Shown in pieces: positions 1-10,860 of a DNA stretch of 64,000 nt. The notes under the pieces were generated by a model. The model was not told the origin of the DNA, did not search any database, and was given only the letters and a program-made list of their open reading frames with translations. The position numbers and the translations under genes were made by a program. The stretch covers positions 62,001 through 126,000 of the forward strand of contig CEFQ01000003.1 of assembly GCA_900068845.1 (NCBI GenBank). Reading direction: 5' to 3'. Positions within the stretch are counted from its first letter, which is position 1; each line of letters starts with the position of its first letter. The stretch is from Enterobacter ludwigii. Lineage in GTDB: Bacteria; Pseudomonadota; Gammaproteobacteria; Enterobacterales; Enterobacteriaceae.

Positions 1-216
1 TTGCGTAGTCGCGCGCAGATGACCGGCACACACCGCTTCGCGCACCACATCACCCAACTCGGGTTCAACGATGTGGATATCGCCGCGATTAATGGTTTCG
101 ACGGCGCGGACATTAATATCCACACCAACAACTTTTTTTCCCCGTGAGGCAAAAACGGCTGCCGTTGGCAGCCCAATGTAGCCCAGTCCGATGACGGAAA
201 TGGTTTCAAAACGCAT
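1..216 (-). CDS. wecC: UDP-N-acetyl-D-mannosamine dehydrogenase, N-terminal part (runs off the window)
   Basis: Only the first 72 codons are present; the gene continues past the left edge. The translation opens MRFETISVIGLGYIGLPTAA, with the GxGxxG dinucleotide-binding turn (GLGYIG, residues 10-15) of the UDP-sugar dehydrogenase family. WecC oxidises UDP-ManNAc to UDP-ManNAcA with NAD+, giving the second sugar of enterobacterial common antigen (ECA). Its ATG lies 2 bases after the wecB stop, so the two are probably translationally coupled. The order wecA-wzzE-wecB-wecC matches E. coli, which makes the assignment secure although the catalytic cysteine is outside the window. Confidence 0.93.
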   Translation of the reverse strand, partial: MRFETISVIGLGYIGLPTAAVFASRGKKVVGVDINVRAVETINRGDIHIVEPELGDVVREAVCAGHLRATTQ

Positions 217-218
217 GG

Positions 219-1343
219 TTATACTCTGTGTTGTTTTAGGGCCTGCAAGATGCGCGCGCAGGCATGGCCGTCGCCATAGGGATTGTGCGCGCGGCTCATT
301 GCCTGCCAGGCGTCATCGTCCTGCAACAGCAGGCTGACTTCAGCGACAATTTTACTGATATCGGTGCCGACCAGTTTCACCGTACCGGCGTCGACCGCTT
401 CTGGTCGCTCGGTGGTATCACGCATCACCAGCACAGGCTTGCCCAGCGATGGCGCCTCTTCCTGAATGCCGCCGGAATCGGTAAGAATCAGCCATGAGCG
501 ATTCATCAGCCAGACAAACGGCAGATACTCCTGCGGTTCAATCAGGATGATGTTTTCGATACCGCTAAGAATGCGATTAACCGGCTCGCTGACGTTGGGG
601 TTGAGGTGCACAGGATAGACAATTTGCACCTGCGGATGCTGGCGCGCAATCTGCGCCAGCGCACTGCAAATGCGTTCGAAGCCGTCGCCAAAGCTTTCGC
701 GGCGATGACCCGTGACCAGAATCAGCTTTTTATCAGCATCGAGGAAGGGATAGCGCGCCGCGAGACGTGCATTGAGATCGGCATCATCCAGCACGCGATC
801 ACGCACCCACAGCAGTGCATCAATCACCGTGTTGCCAGTAACAAAAATGCGCGCATCCGGCAGGTTCTCACGCAGCAAATTCTGCCGCGAATTTTGCGTG
901 GGCGTGAAGTGATAGCTGGCCAGATGGCCGGTAAGCGTGCGATTAGCCTCTTCAGGCCACGGCGACATCAGGTTGCCGGTGCGCAGACCCGCTTCCACGT
1001 GCCCAACCGGAATCTGGTGATAAAACGCCGCCAGGCTAGCCGCCAAAGTGGTTGTGGTATCGCCGTGCACCAACACGACATCCGGCTGGAAGTCGGCCAG
1101 TACGGTTTTCATGCCCTGCAGAATGCGGCTGGTGATCTCCGTCAGCCCTTGTTCCGGGCGCATGATATTCAGATCATAATCAGGCTGCAGTTGGAATAAA
1201 CGCAGCACCTGATCAAGCATTTCACGATGTTGTGCGGTTACGCATAAGCGCGACTCGAACGCAGCATCCTGCGCCAGCGCCTGCACCAGCGGAGCCATTT
1301 TGATCGCTTCAGGACGCGTGCCAAATACGGTCAGAACTTTCAC
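219..1343 (-). CDS. wecB: UDP-N-acetylglucosamine 2-epimerase (non-hydrolysing)
   Basis: 374 aa, close to the 376 aa of E. coli WecB. It interconverts UDP-GlcNAc and UDP-ManNAc in the cytoplasm and feeds WecC for ECA synthesis. The key residues of the GT-B-like epimerase family are visible: D95 in HGDT, E117 in [10 protein letters not shown]131 in WPEEANR and H213 in GHRRES. The protein is full length with no interruption. It is the third gene of the minus-strand wecA-wzzE-wecB-wecC operon, 10 bases after the wzzE stop. Function is inferred from family and synteny and is very likely correct. Confidence 0.97.
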   Translation of the reverse strand: MKVLTVFGTRPEAIKMAPLVQALAQDAAFESRLCVTAQHREMLDQVLRLFQLQPDYDLNIMRPEQGLTEITSRILQGMKTVLADFQPDVVLVHGDTTTTLAASLAAFYHQIPVGHVEAGLRTGNLMSPWPEEANRTLTGHLASYHFTPTQNSRQNLLRENLPDARIFVTGNTVIDALLWVRDRVLDDADLNARLAARYPFLDADKKLILVTGHRRESFGDGFERICSALAQIARQHPQVQIVYPVHLNPNVSEPVNRILSGIENIILIEPQEYLPFVWLMNRSWLILTDSGGIQEEAPSLGKPVLVMRDTTERPEAVDAGTVKLVGTDISKIVAEVSLLLQDDDAWQAMSRAHNPYGDGHACARILQALKQHRV

Positions 1344-1353
1344 GTGGCTTCTC

Positions 1354-2403
1354 TTAATGGCTCGTTGCTAACGTTGAACGCGGACGACGCACCAGCGCCA
1401 CTCCCGCACCGACCAGCGCGCCAATCACGCCCCACATGATCATCATAAACAGGCGGCGTGGACTATCGCGCGACACCGGCTCTTCCGGGGTGCGCAAGTA
1501 GCGGTAAGTCTGGAATTGTTTATCCAGACGCGGCCCGGCCTGCAGCGTACTCAGCATCGCTCTGTTTTGATCATAGCTTAAATCATAAGCAGGTCCGCTG
1601 GCTTGTAAGGTGTCGAGCTGCGCCTGCAGCATTTGCTGTCCCAGCAGGAAACGATCGCTGTCTGGCAGCGCCTCGCCGGTTGCTGGTGCGCGGTTCTCTT
1701 TGATGCCCTGCTCACTCGCCACTTTCAATGCCTGTTCAATGCGCTGGCGTTGACGTTCAAACACCGCCTGAGCCACTTCCTGCTGACGATTGACCTGTGA
1801 TTGCAGCTGCACACTGCGCGCCTGCCAGGCCCCGTTGAGTTCCGCATTGAGGTGACGCGCCGCTCGCTCGCTGGCGTAAGCAATATATTGACGCAGCAAA
1901 TTGTTAGCATCGCCAGCGGTTTCAGCAACCAGCTTGATGTTATCCATGATGTTGCGTGCCGGATCGGCTGCCGTGAACTGGATGTTGGTGATCAAATCGT
2001 CCAGCAGCGCCGCATCGTTGTGTGCGTTGCCGCTTTTGCGACTTTTGAAGTATTCAGTCTGCTGCCAGAAATCACGACGTGTATCCCAGGATGCCAACTG
2101 CATGGTGAACTCCTGATAGACCTCATCCATAACGGTGGGCTTCGGCGAGCTGAGATTGAGCGTGTTAGTGCGTACATCCAGGTTATTGAGGAATTGTTGC
2201 TGCACAAAGAAATCACTCAACATATTGACGGTTGGTCGATCGGTAACCGCCGTCGTGCTCCACGCTTGCTTCATCAGCATCGACGCCAGCCAGGCAATCA
2301 ACGCAAACAGCAGCGCCAGCCCGACAATCCAGCGTTTACCACGCCAGAGCGTGCAGCCAAGGCCACGCATATCCAGCTCGTTCTCCACATCGACAGAGGT
2401 CAT
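1354..2403 (-). CDS. wzzE: ECA polysaccharide chain length modulator WzzE
   Basis: 349 aa inner-membrane polysaccharide co-polymerase that sets the modal chain length of enterobacterial common antigen with the Wzy polymerase. One membrane segment lies near residues 26-46, a long periplasmic coiled region follows, and a second membrane segment lies near the C-terminus just after the family signature [14 protein letters not shown] chose the ATG at 2403 ([11 protein letters not shown]): it matches the E. coli N-terminus and has an AAGGA ribosome site 8 bases upstream. An in-frame ATG at 2454 would add 17 residues with no homology. The gene follows wecA by 34 bases. It differs from O-antigen WzzB and is placed here by ECA context. 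Confidence 0.94.
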   Translation of the reverse strand: MTSVDVENELDMRGLGCTLWRGKRWIVGLALLFALIAWLASMLMKQAWSTTAVTDRPTVNMLSDFFVQQQFLNNLDVRTNTLNLSSPKPTVMDEVYQEFTMQLASWDTRRDFWQQTEYFKSRKSGNAHNDAALLDDLITNIQFTAADPARNIMDNIKLVAETAGDANNLLRQYIAYASERAARHLNAELNGAWQARSVQLQSQVNRQQEVAQAVFERQRQRIEQALKVASEQGIKENRAPATGEALPDSDRFLLGQQMLQAQLDTLQASGPAYDLSYDQNRAMLSTLQAGPRLDKQFQTYRYLRTPEEPVSRDSPRRLFMMIMWGVIGALVGAGVALVRRPRSTLATSH

Positions 2404-2437
2404 AACAAAATCCTTATCAGGGTACTTTCTGGGCAAT

Positions 2438-3526
2438 TTATTTTTTATCTTCACTGCTTTGCCAGCGACGTTTGATGCGACGGATTTTGCGCGCCACGCG
2501 CCAGGCGTGTTTCAGGCAGTAGCCGTAAAGGAGGAACGCCATCATGAACAGCACCAGCATCACCCATTCCGGGATAAATGCCAGATATTCACCGAGCACA
2601 CCAATCCCCGCCAAAATCGCCGCGGCCACGGTAATCAGCAGAAATGCCTGACGTGAAGTGAAGCCAGCGCGCATGATCAAATGGTGAATGTGCTGACGGT
2701 CAGCGGAAAACGGGCTCATGCCTTTACGTAAACGGCGATACATTATCGCCACCATGTCCATCAGCGGAATAGCGATCAGCCATAGCGCGGTGACAGGTGT
2801 GATCGGATGGCTCAGGCCTTGGGTCGTTTCCAGCAGAATCCAGATGATGGTGAAACCGATCATGGTACTGCCGGCATCGCCCATAAACACTTTGTAGCGA
2901 CGGCCAATCAAGCCGAGATTGAGCAAGATATAAGGAATGGTGGCGGCGATCATCGCAAAGCACCACATGGCGAGGCTGGTTTGGCCATCGAAATAGAGAA
3001 TGATGCCGATGGCGGCAAAGGTGACGCTGGAGAGGCCGCCAAGCAGGCCATCAATCCCATCCACCATGTTGAAGGCGTTGATCGCTGCCCACACGGCAAA
3101 AAGCGTCAATACATAACCAAAGGGACCGACGATCAGCTCTACCGGGCCAATAATAAAGCCCAGACTAAGTAAATAGAGTTTGGCGCCGATCATCATGACA
3201 AGGGCAACAACTGCCTGCACCAGCGCGCGGATTTTGACGCTGATATCAAAGCGATCATCCAATGCGCCAACCAGCACCAATACGCCCGCGCAGCTCAGAT
3301 AAAGCATCGCATGCGGCAAATAATAGTTTGAGATAGCAAAAGCGAAGCAGATTCCCGCATACACGGAAATACCGCCCACTAACGGAATGGCGCCATGATG
3401 CCGTTTTCTGGAGTTTGGTGTGTCCACTAGCCCAATTTTTTTAGCTGCTTTACGAGCAAAAAATAGGAACACTAAAGTAAAAAGAAAAACTAAACCAAGC
3501 TCAGTACTCATAGTGAGTAAATTCAC
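2438..3526 (-). CDS. wecA: UDP-GlcNAc:undecaprenyl-phosphate GlcNAc-1-phosphate transferase
   Basis: 362 aa polytopic membrane enzyme that transfers GlcNAc-1-P to undecaprenyl phosphate, the first step of ECA synthesis and often of O antigen. The D90-D91 pair in GALDDRFD, the NMVDGIDGL loop with its two aspartates, and the cytoplasmic HIHH motif (RQHIHHLIMRAG) of the PNPT family are all present. I set the start at the GTG at 3526 (read as M-NLLTMSTEL) because E. coli WecA begins MNLLTVSTDL; a longer reading from 3571 adds 15 residues without homology. It is the first ECA gene after rho, with about 260 bp of intervening sequence that holds the rho terminator and a candidate promoter. Confidence 0.95.
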   Translation of the reverse strand: MNLLTMSTELGLVFLFTLVFLFFARKAAKKIGLVDTPNSRKRHHGAIPLVGGISVYAGICFAFAISNYYLPHAMLYLSCAGVLVLVGALDDRFDISVKIRALVQAVVALVMMIGAKLYLLSLGFIIGPVELIVGPFGYVLTLFAVWAAINAFNMVDGIDGLLGGLSSVTFAAIGIILYFDGQTSLAMWCFAMIAATIPYILLNLGLIGRRYKVFMGDAGSTMIGFTIIWILLETTQGLSHPITPVTALWLIAIPLMDMVAIMYRRLRKGMSPFSADRQHIHHLIMRAGFTSRQAFLLITVAAAILAGIGVLGEYLAFIPEWVMLVLFMMAFLLYGYCLKHAWRVARKIRRIKRRWQSSEDKK

Positions 3527-3655
3527 GTTAATGCTCTCAGCTAAAATCGTGGACAACAATATGCAAAACACCCGCCATTGCCGTATATCCCTATTCCGAA
3601 TTCTGCTGCAGAAAAGTCTGAATGCTGAAAAAACAAACGAATCTCTGCCACAGTC

Positions 3656-3684
3656 ATTATAAAAGCTTCCTGACTGCGCTAATC
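3656..3684 (-). promoter_or_regulatory. Candidate sigma-70 promoter for the wecA (ECA) operon
   Basis: Read on the minus strand, a consensus TATAAT lies at 3661-3656, about 130 bases upstream of the wecA start and downstream of the rho terminator. The hexamer 17 bases further upstream (GATTAG) is a poor -35 element. Placement between the rho terminator and wecA is what an independent ECA promoter would need. The call rests on one good hexamer only. Confidence 0.35.
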
Positions 3685-3703
3685 CTAATGCCCATAAATA
3701 AAA

Positions 3704-3727
3704 AACGCCACGTTAAGACGTGGCGTT
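3704..3727 (-). terminator. Rho-independent terminator after rho
   Basis: On the minus strand the sequence folds as AACGCCACG, a 6-base loop, then CGTGGCGTT, followed by a run of T. It lies about 60 bases past the rho stop codon and separates rho from the wecA operon. Confidence 0.85.
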
Positions 3728-3789
3728 AGCAATATTTCCTGGCAAATTGTGCGAATCACCGCTTGGCTTAGCGACTCGCCTTTCGCAAC

Positions 3790-5049
3790 TTAGGAACGCT
3801 TCATCATATCGAAGAATTCGTCGTTGGTTTTGGTCATTGCCAGTTTATTGATGAGGAACTCCATCGCGTCAATTTCACCCATTGGATGGATGATTTTGCG
3901 CAGGATCCACATCTTCTGCAGCTCTTCCTGAGTGGTAAGCAGCTCTTCTTTACGCGTACCGGAACGATTGTAATCAATCGCAGGGAACACACGCTTCTCG
4001 GCGATTTTACGCGAGAGGTGCAATTCCATGTTACCTGTACCTTTAAACTCTTCGTAAATCACTTCGTCCATCTTCGAACCGGTATCAACCAGCGCGGTTG
4101 CTATGATGGTCAGGCTGCCGCCCTCTTCCACGTTACGTGCCGCACCGAAGAAACGCTTCGGACGATGCAGGGCGTTAGCATCCACACCACCGGTCAGGAC
4201 TTTACCTGATGCTGGAACCACGGTGTTGTAGGCACGCGCCAGACGCGTAATGGAGTCAAGCAAGATGATCACGTCTTTCTTGTGCTCAACCAGGCGTTTA
4301 GCCTTCTCGATCACCATTTCAGCAACCTGCACGTGACGTGACGCTGGCTCATCAAAGGTCGAAGCGATCACTTCACCTTTAACCAGACGTTGCATCTCGG
4401 TGACTTCTTCCGGACGTTCGTCGATCAGCAGCACCATCAGCAGGCAATCTGGATAGTTGTAAGCGATGCTCTGCGCGATGTTCTGCAGCAGCATGGTTTT
4501 ACCCGCTTTCGGCGGCGCTACAATCAGACCACGTTGACCACGACCAATCGGTGAAGCCAAATCCAGCACGCGTGCAGTAAGGTCTTCAGTCGAGCCATTA
4601 CCGCGCTCCATACGCATACGCTTGCTGGCGTGCAGCGGCGTAAGGTTTTCAAACAGAATCTTGTTACGTGCGTTTTCCGGCTTGTCATAGTTAACTTCGT
4701 TAACTTTCAACAGCGCAAAGTAGCGTTCACCTTCTTTTGGCGGGCGAATCTTGCCAGAAATGGTGTCACCCGTGCGGAGGTTGAAACGGCGGATTTGGCT
4801 AGGAGAGACGTAGATATCATCGGGACCGGCGAGGTAGGAGCTATCTCCAGAACGGAGGAAACCAAATCCGTCCTGCAATATCTCTAGCACACCATCACCA
4901 AAGATGTCTTCGCCGCTTTTTGCGTGCTGTTTCAGGATAGAGAAAATAATATCCTGCTTGCGCATACGCGCCTGGTTTTCCAGCCCCATATTTTCGCCGA
5001 GGGTAATCAGCTCAGAAACCGGCGTATTCTTTAATTCGGTAAGATTCAT
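3790..5049 (-). CDS. rho: Transcription termination factor Rho
   Basis: 419 aa, the same length as E. coli Rho and nearly identical in sequence. It is a hexameric RNA-dependent ATPase-translocase that ends transcription at Rho-dependent sites. The N-terminal helix bundle and cold-shock-like RNA-binding domain fill residues 1-130. The Walker A loop PPKAGKT, the Walker B stretch ending LLIDERPEE, the Q loop ([11 protein letters not shown]) and the R loop are present. It lies between trxA and wecA as in E. coli. Rho is known to regulate itself through attenuation in its leader, and a 345-base leader precedes this gene. Confidence 0.99.
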   Translation of the reverse strand: MNLTELKNTPVSELITLGENMGLENQARMRKQDIIFSILKQHAKSGEDIFGDGVLEILQDGFGFLRSGDSSYLAGPDDIYVSPSQIRRFNLRTGDTISGKIRPPKEGERYFALLKVNEVNYDKPENARNKILFENLTPLHASKRMRMERGNGSTEDLTARVLDLASPIGRGQRGLIVAPPKAGKTMLLQNIAQSIAYNYPDCLLMVLLIDERPEEVTEMQRLVKGEVIASTFDEPASRHVQVAEMVIEKAKRLVEHKKDVIILLDSITRLARAYNTVVPASGKVLTGGVDANALHRPKRFFGAARNVEEGGSLTIIATALVDTGSKMDEVIYEEFKGTGNMELHLSRKIAEKRVFPAIDYNRSGTRKEELLTTQEELQKMWILRKIIHPMGEIDAMEFLINKLAMTKTNDEFFDMMKRS

Positions 5050-5394
5050 AGTGATGGGTTCTTAAACTCGGGGTAATTCTCGAAATGATTGTCGTGAGTG
5101 GTATGGCAAAAATTCCATGCCTGTTAATGGCTCTTTTTCAACTCAACTCGACGATTATCGTCAGATGTGGCGATAGGAAACGAGGAGACGGTCGAAAGAT
5201 GATGCCGAATGTGCTAGTCATCAGATTGCCAAACCACGATAACGTTCATTGCGAGTAGGGTCTGACAAGGGAAAACTTAGATGCAAACTACAAGGTAAGA
5301 GCGTAATGCAGTGAACTCAACTTAACACGCTTAAAGTGAGACGTCCAGCAGTGGAGAAAAAATTCACCACTGCTGAACAAACACCGCGCCGGGC
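5050..5394 (-). promoter_or_regulatory. rho leader region, no convincing rhoL peptide
   Basis: This 345-base gap separates trxA from rho. In E. coli the equivalent leader encodes the RhoL peptide and holds Rho-dependent attenuation sites. I found no homologue of the 33-residue RhoL here; the only short minus-strand frame noted is an 11-codon one (MNVIVVWQSDD) near 5251, which has no support. The promoter and rut sites must lie here by analogy, but I cannot point to them. Confidence 0.4.
5346..5375 (-). terminator. Stem-loop downstream of trxA (possible terminator)
   Basis: Nine-base perfect arms CAGCAGTGG and CCACTGCTG flank a 12-base loop, 20 bases after the trxA stop. No T run follows on the minus strand, so it may be an mRNA-stabilising or Rho-linked structure and not an intrinsic terminator. 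Confidence 0.4.
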
Positions 5395-5727
5395 TTAGGC
5401 CAGGTTGGCGTTCAGGAACTCTTTCAGCTGCCCTTTTGACAGTGCGCCAACCTTGGTTGCTGCCACTTCGCCGTTCTTGAACAGCAGCAGAGTTGGGATA
5501 CCGCGGATGCCATATTTTGGCGCAGTACCCGGGTTGTCATCAATATTCAACTTAGCGATGGTAAGTTTACCTTCGTACTCTTCTGCGACTTCGTCGAGAA
5601 TTGGGGCGATCATTTTGCAAGGACCACACCATTCAGCCCAGAAATCAACCAGAGTGACACCGTCTGCTTTCAGTACGTCTGTGTCGAAACTGTCATCGGT
5701 CAAGTGAACGATCTTATCGCTGCTCAT
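5395..5727 (-). CDS. trxA: Thioredoxin 1
   Basis: 110 aa cytoplasmic disulfide reductase with the redox motif WCGPC (cysteines 34 and 37) and the conserved cis-proline segment [11 protein letters not shown]. It donates electrons to ribonucleotide reductase, methionine sulfoxide reductase, PAPS reductase and others, and is recycled by thioredoxin reductase. I set the start at the ATG at 5727 ([12 protein letters not shown]), which has a GGAG ribosome site and matches E. coli; an in-frame ATG at 5739 adds only four residues. It is divergent from rhlB and upstream of rho, the standard enterobacterial arrangement. Confidence 0.98.
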   Translation of the reverse strand: MSSDKIVHLTDDSFDTDVLKADGVTLVDFWAEWCGPCKMIAPILDEVAEEYEGKLTIAKLNIDDNPGTAPKYGIRGIPTLLLFKNGEVAATKVGALSKGQLKEFLNANLA

Positions 5728-5844
5728 GTTTAACTCCAAAAGATTGCGCCTGGCGAATTGGCGGAAATGATACCAACGTAGGTTGACTTTATTTCATCGG
5801 ATACGCTTTCGTAAAGCGCTAGTAAGCTGATATTCTACCACACT

Positions 5845-7140
5845 ATGAGCAAAACACACTTAACTGAACAGAAGTTTTCCGACTTCGCCCTGCACCCTCA
5901 GGTGATAGAAGCCCTTGATACTAAAGGCTTTAGCCACTGCACGCCTATACAGGCGCTCGCGTTGCCTCTTACGCTTACAGGGCGTGATGTTGCGGGTCAG
6001 GCGCAAACCGGTACCGGCAAAACGATGGCGTTCCTTACGTCAACGTTTCATTATCTTCTTTCTCATCCTGCCGCAGAAGGCCGCCAGATCAATCAGCCCC
6101 GTGCGCTGATCATGGCCCCAACGCGTGAGCTCGCCGTACAAATTCATGCCGATGCTGAACCGTTAGCGAAGGTTACTGGCTTAAAGCTGGGCCTTGCATA
6201 TGGTGGCGACGGCTACGATAAACAGCTGAAAGTGCTGGCTGATGGCGTCGATATTCTGGTGGGCACCACCGGACGTTTGATCGACTATGCCAAGCAGAAC
6301 CACGTCAATCTGGGCGCGATTCAGGTTGTTGTGCTGGATGAAGCCGATCGCATGTTCGATCTCGGTTTTATTAAAGATATTCGTTGGCTGTTCCGCCGCA
6401 TGCCGCCGGCCACCCAACGCCTGAGTATGCTGTTTTCTGCTACCTTGTCTTACCGCGTGCGTGAACTGGCGTTTGAGCACATGAACAACGCCGAATACGT
6501 GGAAGTGGAACCCGAGCAGAAAACCGGTCATCGCATTAAAGAAGAGCTTTTCTACCCTTCCAACGAAGAGAAAATGCGTTTGCTACAAACGCTGATTGAA
6601 GAAGAGTGGCCAGATCGCGCCATCATCTTTGCCAATACTAAACACCGCTGTGAAGACATTTGGGGCCATCTGGCTGCCGATGGTCATCGCGTTGGCCTAC
6701 TGACCGGCGATGTGGCACAGAAAAAACGTCTGCGTATCCTCGATGATTTCACCAAAGGTGATGTGGATATCCTGGTTGCCACCGACGTTGCGGCACGTGG
6801 ATTGCACATTCCTGCGGTAACGCATGTGTTCAACTACGATTTGCCTGACGATCGCGAAGACTACGTTCACCGCATTGGCCGTACGGGCCGCGCGGGTGCC
6901 AGCGGACATTCAATCAGCCTGGCATGCGAAGAGTACGCGCTGAACCTGCCGGCGATCGAAGAGTATATTGGTCACGGTATTCCAGTCAGCAAGTACAACA
7001 GCGATGCCTTACTGAGCGAATTGCCACCGCCGAAACGTCTGCAACGCAGTCGTTCAGGAAACGGCCCGCGCCGTGGCGGGAACAACAGTAACCGTCGGAG
7101 CGGCGCGCCGCGCAATAGCAACCGTAAACGTTCGGGTTAA
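5845..7140 (+). CDS. rhlB: ATP-dependent RNA helicase RhlB
   Basis: 431 aa DEAD-box helicase of the RNA degradosome that unwinds structured RNA for RNase E and PNPase. The Q motif ([14 protein letters not shown]), Walker A AQTGTGKT (residues 53-60), [14 protein letters not shown], the SAT motif (FSATLS) and the [10 protein letters not shown] motif VI are all present. A basic tail rich in Arg, Gly, Ser and Asn follows from about residue 395 and is roughly ten residues longer than in E. coli. It is divergent from trxA across a 117-base gap and 7 bases upstream of gppA, so the two are probably cotranscribed. Confidence 0.98.
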   Translation: MSKTHLTEQKFSDFALHPQVIEALDTKGFSHCTPIQALALPLTLTGRDVAGQAQTGTGKTMAFLTSTFHYLLSHPAAEGRQINQPRALIMAPTRELAVQIHADAEPLAKVTGLKLGLAYGGDGYDKQLKVLADGVDILVGTTGRLIDYAKQNHVNLGAIQVVVLDEADRMFDLGFIKDIRWLFRRMPPATQRLSMLFSATLSYRVRELAFEHMNNAEYVEVEPEQKTGHRIKEELFYPSNEEKMRLLQTLIEEEWPDRAIIFANTKHRCEDIWGHLAADGHRVGLLTGDVAQKKRLRILDDFTKGDVDILVATDVAARGLHIPAVTHVFNYDLPDDREDYVHRIGRTGRAGASGHSISLACEEYALNLPAIEEYIGHGIPVSKYNSDALLSELPPPKRLQRSRSGNGPRRGGNNSNRRSGAPRNSNRKRSG

Positions 7141-7147
7141 GCACACC

Positions 7148-8632
7148 ATGCTAAGCGCATCGTCACTTTATGCAGCGATTGATTTAGGTTCTAACAGCTT
7201 TCATATGTTGGTGGTGCGCGAGGTATCTGGCAGTATTCAGACCGTCGCGCGGATTAAACGCAAAGTGCGTCTGGCTGCGGGCCTCGACAAAGCCAATCAT
7301 CTCTCTGCAGAGGCGATGCAACGTGGCTGGCAATGCCTGAAGTTGTTCTCTGAACAGCTACAGGATATTCCTCCCGAACAAATCCGCGTGGTGGCAACCG
7401 CCACGCTGCGCATTGCGAACAATGCGCAGGATTTCCTCACGACGGCTGAACAAATTCTTGGCTGCGCGGTAAATGTTATCAGCGGCGAAGAAGAAGCACG
7501 TCTGATTTATCAGGGTGTTGCGCACACAACCGGCGGTTCCGATCAGCGTTTAGTGGTCGATATCGGCGGTGGCAGCACCGAACTGGTGACTGGCGAAGGT
7601 TCGCACGCGACCACGCTGTTTAGCTTGTCGATGGGCTGCGTAACCTGGCTTGAACGCTATTTTAGCGATCGTCATTTGGCAAAAGAGAATTTCGAGCAGG
7701 CTGAACAGGCCGCGCGCGCGATGATCCGCCCGGTAGCCGCTGCGCTGCGTGAAAAAGGCTGGCAGATCTGCGTGGGTGCTTCAGGCACCGTGCAAGCGTT
7801 GCAGGAAATTATGATGGCGCAGGGTATGGATGAACGCATCACCCTGAGCAAGCTGCAACAGCTGAAACAGCGCGCGATTCAATGCGGCAAGCTGGAAGAG
7901 TTGGAAATTGAAGGATTGACGCTGGAGCGCGCATTAGTGTTCCCCAGCGGATTATCGATCCTCATCGCCATCTTCGAGGAACTGAGCATTGAAGGCATGA
8001 CGCTGGCCGGTGGCGCACTGCGCGAAGGTTTAGTGTATGGCATGCTGCATCTGCCGGTTGATCGAGATATCCGCAGCCGCACGCTGCAAAATGTACAACG
8101 CCGTTTTGCCATTGATATTGATCAGGCCAGTCGCGTACGTCAGCTGGCGGAGAGTTTCTTCCGTCAGGTCAGCAGCAGCTGGAAGCTGGATAACCGATGT
8201 CGCGATCTGCTACTGAGCGCCTGCTCTATCCACGAAATTGGCCTGAGCGTCGATTTCCGCCAGGCCCCGCAGCACGCCGCTTACCTGATTCGTCATCTTG
8301 ATCTTCCTGGCTTTACTCCCGCACAGAAAAAAATGCTGGCCTGCCTGTTGCAGAACCAAAGTGGCAGCATTGATCTCGCATTGCTGACACAGCAAAACGC
8401 GGTGCCGCCGCGCATGGCGGAACGTTTGAGTCGTTTGCTGCGCTTAGCGATTATTTTCTCGAGCCGGCGTCGTGATGACACCTTACCCGCTGTGCGATTA
8501 CAGGCAGATGATGATGCGCTGCATTTGACGCTGCCTGCCGGTTGGCGCGAAGCGCATCCGCTGCGTTCTGAGCTGCTGGAGCAGGAGAGTCATTATCAGT
8601 CGTATGTGCACTGGTTATTGACGATGTCCTGA
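7148..8632 (+). CDS. gppA: Guanosine-5'-triphosphate,3'-diphosphate pyrophosphatase
   Basis: 494 aa, the E. coli length. GppA converts pppGpp to ppGpp and belongs to the Ppx/GppA exopolyphosphatase family with an actin-like ATPase fold. Visible motifs are [14 protein letters not shown] near the N-terminus, [25 protein letters not shown] and the conserved [11 protein letters not shown] loop; an HD-like C-terminal half follows. I chose the ATG at 7148 ([14 protein letters not shown]); a longer frame opens inside rhlB at 7073 but has no homology before this point. The gene ends before a palindromic element that separates it from convergent rep. Confidence 0.97.
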   Translation: MLSASSLYAAIDLGSNSFHMLVVREVSGSIQTVARIKRKVRLAAGLDKANHLSAEAMQRGWQCLKLFSEQLQDIPPEQIRVVATATLRIANNAQDFLTTAEQILGCAVNVISGEEEARLIYQGVAHTTGGSDQRLVVDIGGGSTELVTGEGSHATTLFSLSMGCVTWLERYFSDRHLAKENFEQAEQAARAMIRPVAAALREKGWQICVGASGTVQALQEIMMAQGMDERITLSKLQQLKQRAIQCGKLEELEIEGLTLERALVFPSGLSILIAIFEELSIEGMTLAGGALREGLVYGMLHLPVDRDIRSRTLQNVQRRFAIDIDQASRVRQLAESFFRQVSSSWKLDNRCRDLLLSACSIHEIGLSVDFRQAPQHAAYLIRHLDLPGFTPAQKKMLACLLQNQSGSIDLALLTQQNAVPPRMAERLSRLLRLAIIFSSRRRDDTLPAVRLQADDDALHLTLPAGWREAHPLRSELLEQESHYQSYVHWLLTMS

Positions 8633-8661
8633 TTTGGTATGTGCTGGCTGTCTCCCTAACA

Positions 8662-8802
8662 GGTGCTCGCTGTCCCCCTCCTCGGTCCTCCCCCATAAAT
8701 GGGGGAGGAAGATGCTGCCATATATGAGTTGGGAAGTAGCATGTGGCAGCGTCTCCTTCCCCCGCTGGCGGGGGAAGGCCGGGATGGGGGACAGTAAGCA
8801 CC
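8662..8802. repeat. 141-bp nested palindromic element between gppA and rep
   Basis: The ends GGTGCTCGCTGTCCCCC (8662-8678) and GGGGGACAGTAAGCACC (8786-8802) are inverted repeats matching at 15 of 17 positions. Inside are a perfect hairpin at 8687-8708 (CCTCCCCC/GGGGGAGG), a second at 8755-8778 (CCTTCCCCCG/CGGGGGAAGG) and a pair GATGCTGCCA/TGGCAGCGTC at 8711-8720 and 8744-8753. The whole unit is therefore a near-symmetric palindrome. It encodes no protein and ends exactly next to the rep stop codon. It resembles a small non-autonomous mobile repeat; it may also terminate the convergent transcripts. Confidence 0.75.
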
Positions 8803-10824
8803 TTAACCCTTCTTCGCGTTCTCAAGCATCGCTCTTAACCCGGCAACGCGCGTCTGTCCGGTCTTCACGCGCTCTTCTGCACTCACCACTTTTTTCTCAC
8901 GCTCCCACACCACATCGTCCTGCGGCAGTTCCAATAGGAAGCGACTCGGTTCCGGGCGCATCAGCTCGCCATACTGGCGGCGTTCGCGACACAGCGTAAA
9001 GGTCAGCTCTTTCTGCGCACGCGTAATGCCCACATAGGCCAGACGACGCTCTTCTTCGATATTGTTCTCATCGATGCTGCTCTGATGCGGCAGCAAACCC
9101 TCTTCCATGCCGACCAGATAGACATACGGGAACTCCAGCCCTTTCGATGCGTGCAACGTCATCAGCTGCACCTGATCAAGCTCCTCGTCGCTCTCACCGC
9201 GCTCCATCATGTCGCGCAGCGTAAAGCGCGTCACTACCTGCGCCAGCGTCATCGGTTCGTTCAGCTCATCCCCTTCCAGCATCTCGGTCATCCACTGGAA
9301 CAGCAGGTTGACGTTTTTCATCCGCATCTCGGCCGCTTTCGGGCTGGGCGAAGTTTCAAACAGCCAGCTTTCGTAATCGATGCCACGAATCAGATCGCGC
9401 ACCGCATTAACCGGCTCACGCTCGGTCAGTTGAACGATCTCATTCAGCCAGTGCGTAAAGCGCTGCAGATGCTCCAGCCCGCGCCCGCTTAGCGTTTGCT
9501 CCAGCCCCATATCAAAGCTGGCGTGATACAGACTTTTATTGCGCAGGTTGGCCCATTCGCCCAGTTTTTGCAGCGTGGCCGGTCCAATCTCACGGCGCGG
9601 CGTATTCACGATACGCAGAAACGCACTGTCATCTTCCTGATTGGTCAGCACGCGCAGGTAAGCCAGTAAATCTTTGATTTCCGGACGCGAGAAGAACGAC
9701 GTGCCGCCAGAGATGCGATAGGGAATACGGTTCTGCATCAACTGCTTTTCAAACACGCGCGACTGATGATTGCCGCGATAGAGAATGGCGTAATCTTTGT
9801 AGGCGGTTTTATTGATGAAGTGATGCGCGATCAGTTCGCCCGCCACGCGTTCCGCTTCGTGGTCTTCGTTGTTAGCGCTCAGTACTTTCAGCTCGCTGCC
9901 CTGCCCCAGTTCAGAGAACAGGCGCTTCTCGAACACGTGCGGATTGTTAGCGATAAGGATGTTGGCGGATTTCAGGATGCGCTGCGTCGAGCGGTAATTT
10001 TGCTCCAGCTTCACCACTTCCAGCGCCGGGAAATCCTGTTGCAACAGCACCAGGTTTTGCGGACGCGCACCTCGCCATGAGTAAATTGACTGATCGTCGT
10101 CGCCGACCACGGTAAAGCGCGCCCGCGCACCCACCAGCAGCTTCACCAGCTCATATTGGCTGGTGTTGGTGTCCTGATACTCATCCACCAGCAAATAGCG
10201 AATGCGCTGCTGCCAGCGTTCACGTACTTCCTGATTGCGCTGCAGCAACAGCGTTGGCAACGCAATTAAATCGTCGAAATCCAGCACGTTGCAGGATTTC
10301 AGGTGTTGGTCATACAGCTGATAACAGTGCGCAAAAATCTGGTCGCGCTGCGATTGCGCCTGGCCTGCCGCGCCCTGTGGATCGACCAGATCGTTCTTCC
10401 AGTTGGAGATGGTGGAAATCAGCTGCTGCAACAGCGTTTTGTCCTCTTCCAGCCACTGTTTGGTCAGGTCTTTTAATAGCGCAAGTTGGTCCTGATCGTC
10501 GAACAGCGAAAAGCTGGCTTTCATTCCCAGCGCTTTGTACTCGCGCTTGATGATCTCAAGCCCCAGCGTATGGAAGGTTGAAATCATCAGGCCGCGCGCC
10601 TCTTTACGTCCCAGCGTTTGTGCCACACGCTCTTTCATCTCGCGCGAGGCTTTATTGGTAAAGGTCACGGCGGCGATATGGCGCGCCTGATAGCCGCATT
10701 CGCGGATCAGGTGGGCGATCTTATTGGTAATCACGCGGGTTTTACCTGAACCAGCACCGGCCAGCACCAGGCAAGGACCGGTGACAAATTCGACAGCGCG
10801 TTGTTGGCCGGGGTTTAAACGCAT
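8803..10824 (-). CDS. rep: ATP-dependent DNA helicase Rep
   Basis: 673 aa, identical in length to E. coli Rep. It is a superfamily 1A 3'-to-5' helicase that moves with the replisome through DnaB and clears proteins from DNA ahead of forks. Walker A AGAGSGKT (about residues 22-29), the TFTNKAAREM-like motif Ia (here [10 protein letters not shown]), DEYQDTN (motif II), [13 protein letters not shown] (motif III), QNYRS (motif IV), [12 protein letters not shown] (motif V) and [10 protein letters not shown] (motif VI) are all present. It is convergent with gppA and divergent from ppiC. Confidence 0.98.
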   Translation of the reverse strand: MRLNPGQQRAVEFVTGPCLVLAGAGSGKTRVITNKIAHLIRECGYQARHIAAVTFTNKASREMKERVAQTLGRKEARGLMISTFHTLGLEIIKREYKALGMKASFSLFDDQDQLALLKDLTKQWLEEDKTLLQQLISTISNWKNDLVDPQGAAGQAQSQRDQIFAHCYQLYDQHLKSCNVLDFDDLIALPTLLLQRNQEVRERWQQRIRYLLVDEYQDTNTSQYELVKLLVGARARFTVVGDDDQSIYSWRGARPQNLVLLQQDFPALEVVKLEQNYRSTQRILKSANILIANNPHVFEKRLFSELGQGSELKVLSANNEDHEAERVAGELIAHHFINKTAYKDYAILYRGNHQSRVFEKQLMQNRIPYRISGGTSFFSRPEIKDLLAYLRVLTNQEDDSAFLRIVNTPRREIGPATLQKLGEWANLRNKSLYHASFDMGLEQTLSGRGLEHLQRFTHWLNEIVQLTEREPVNAVRDLIRGIDYESWLFETSPSPKAAEMRMKNVNLLFQWMTEMLEGDELNEPMTLAQVVTRFTLRDMMERGESDEELDQVQLMTLHASKGLEFPYVYLVGMEEGLLPHQSSIDENNIEEERRLAYVGITRAQKELTFTLCRERRQYGELMRPEPSRFLLELPQDDVVWEREKKVVSAEERVKTGQTRVAGLRAMLENAKKG

Positions 10825-10860
10825 AACGGAATTCGCTCAGTTGAATCAAATGAAAGGAGG

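Noticed and set aside
3656..3727. A small RNA between rho and wecA
   Set aside because: The only structure is the rho terminator, and the TATAAT is better explained as a wecA promoter reading away from it.
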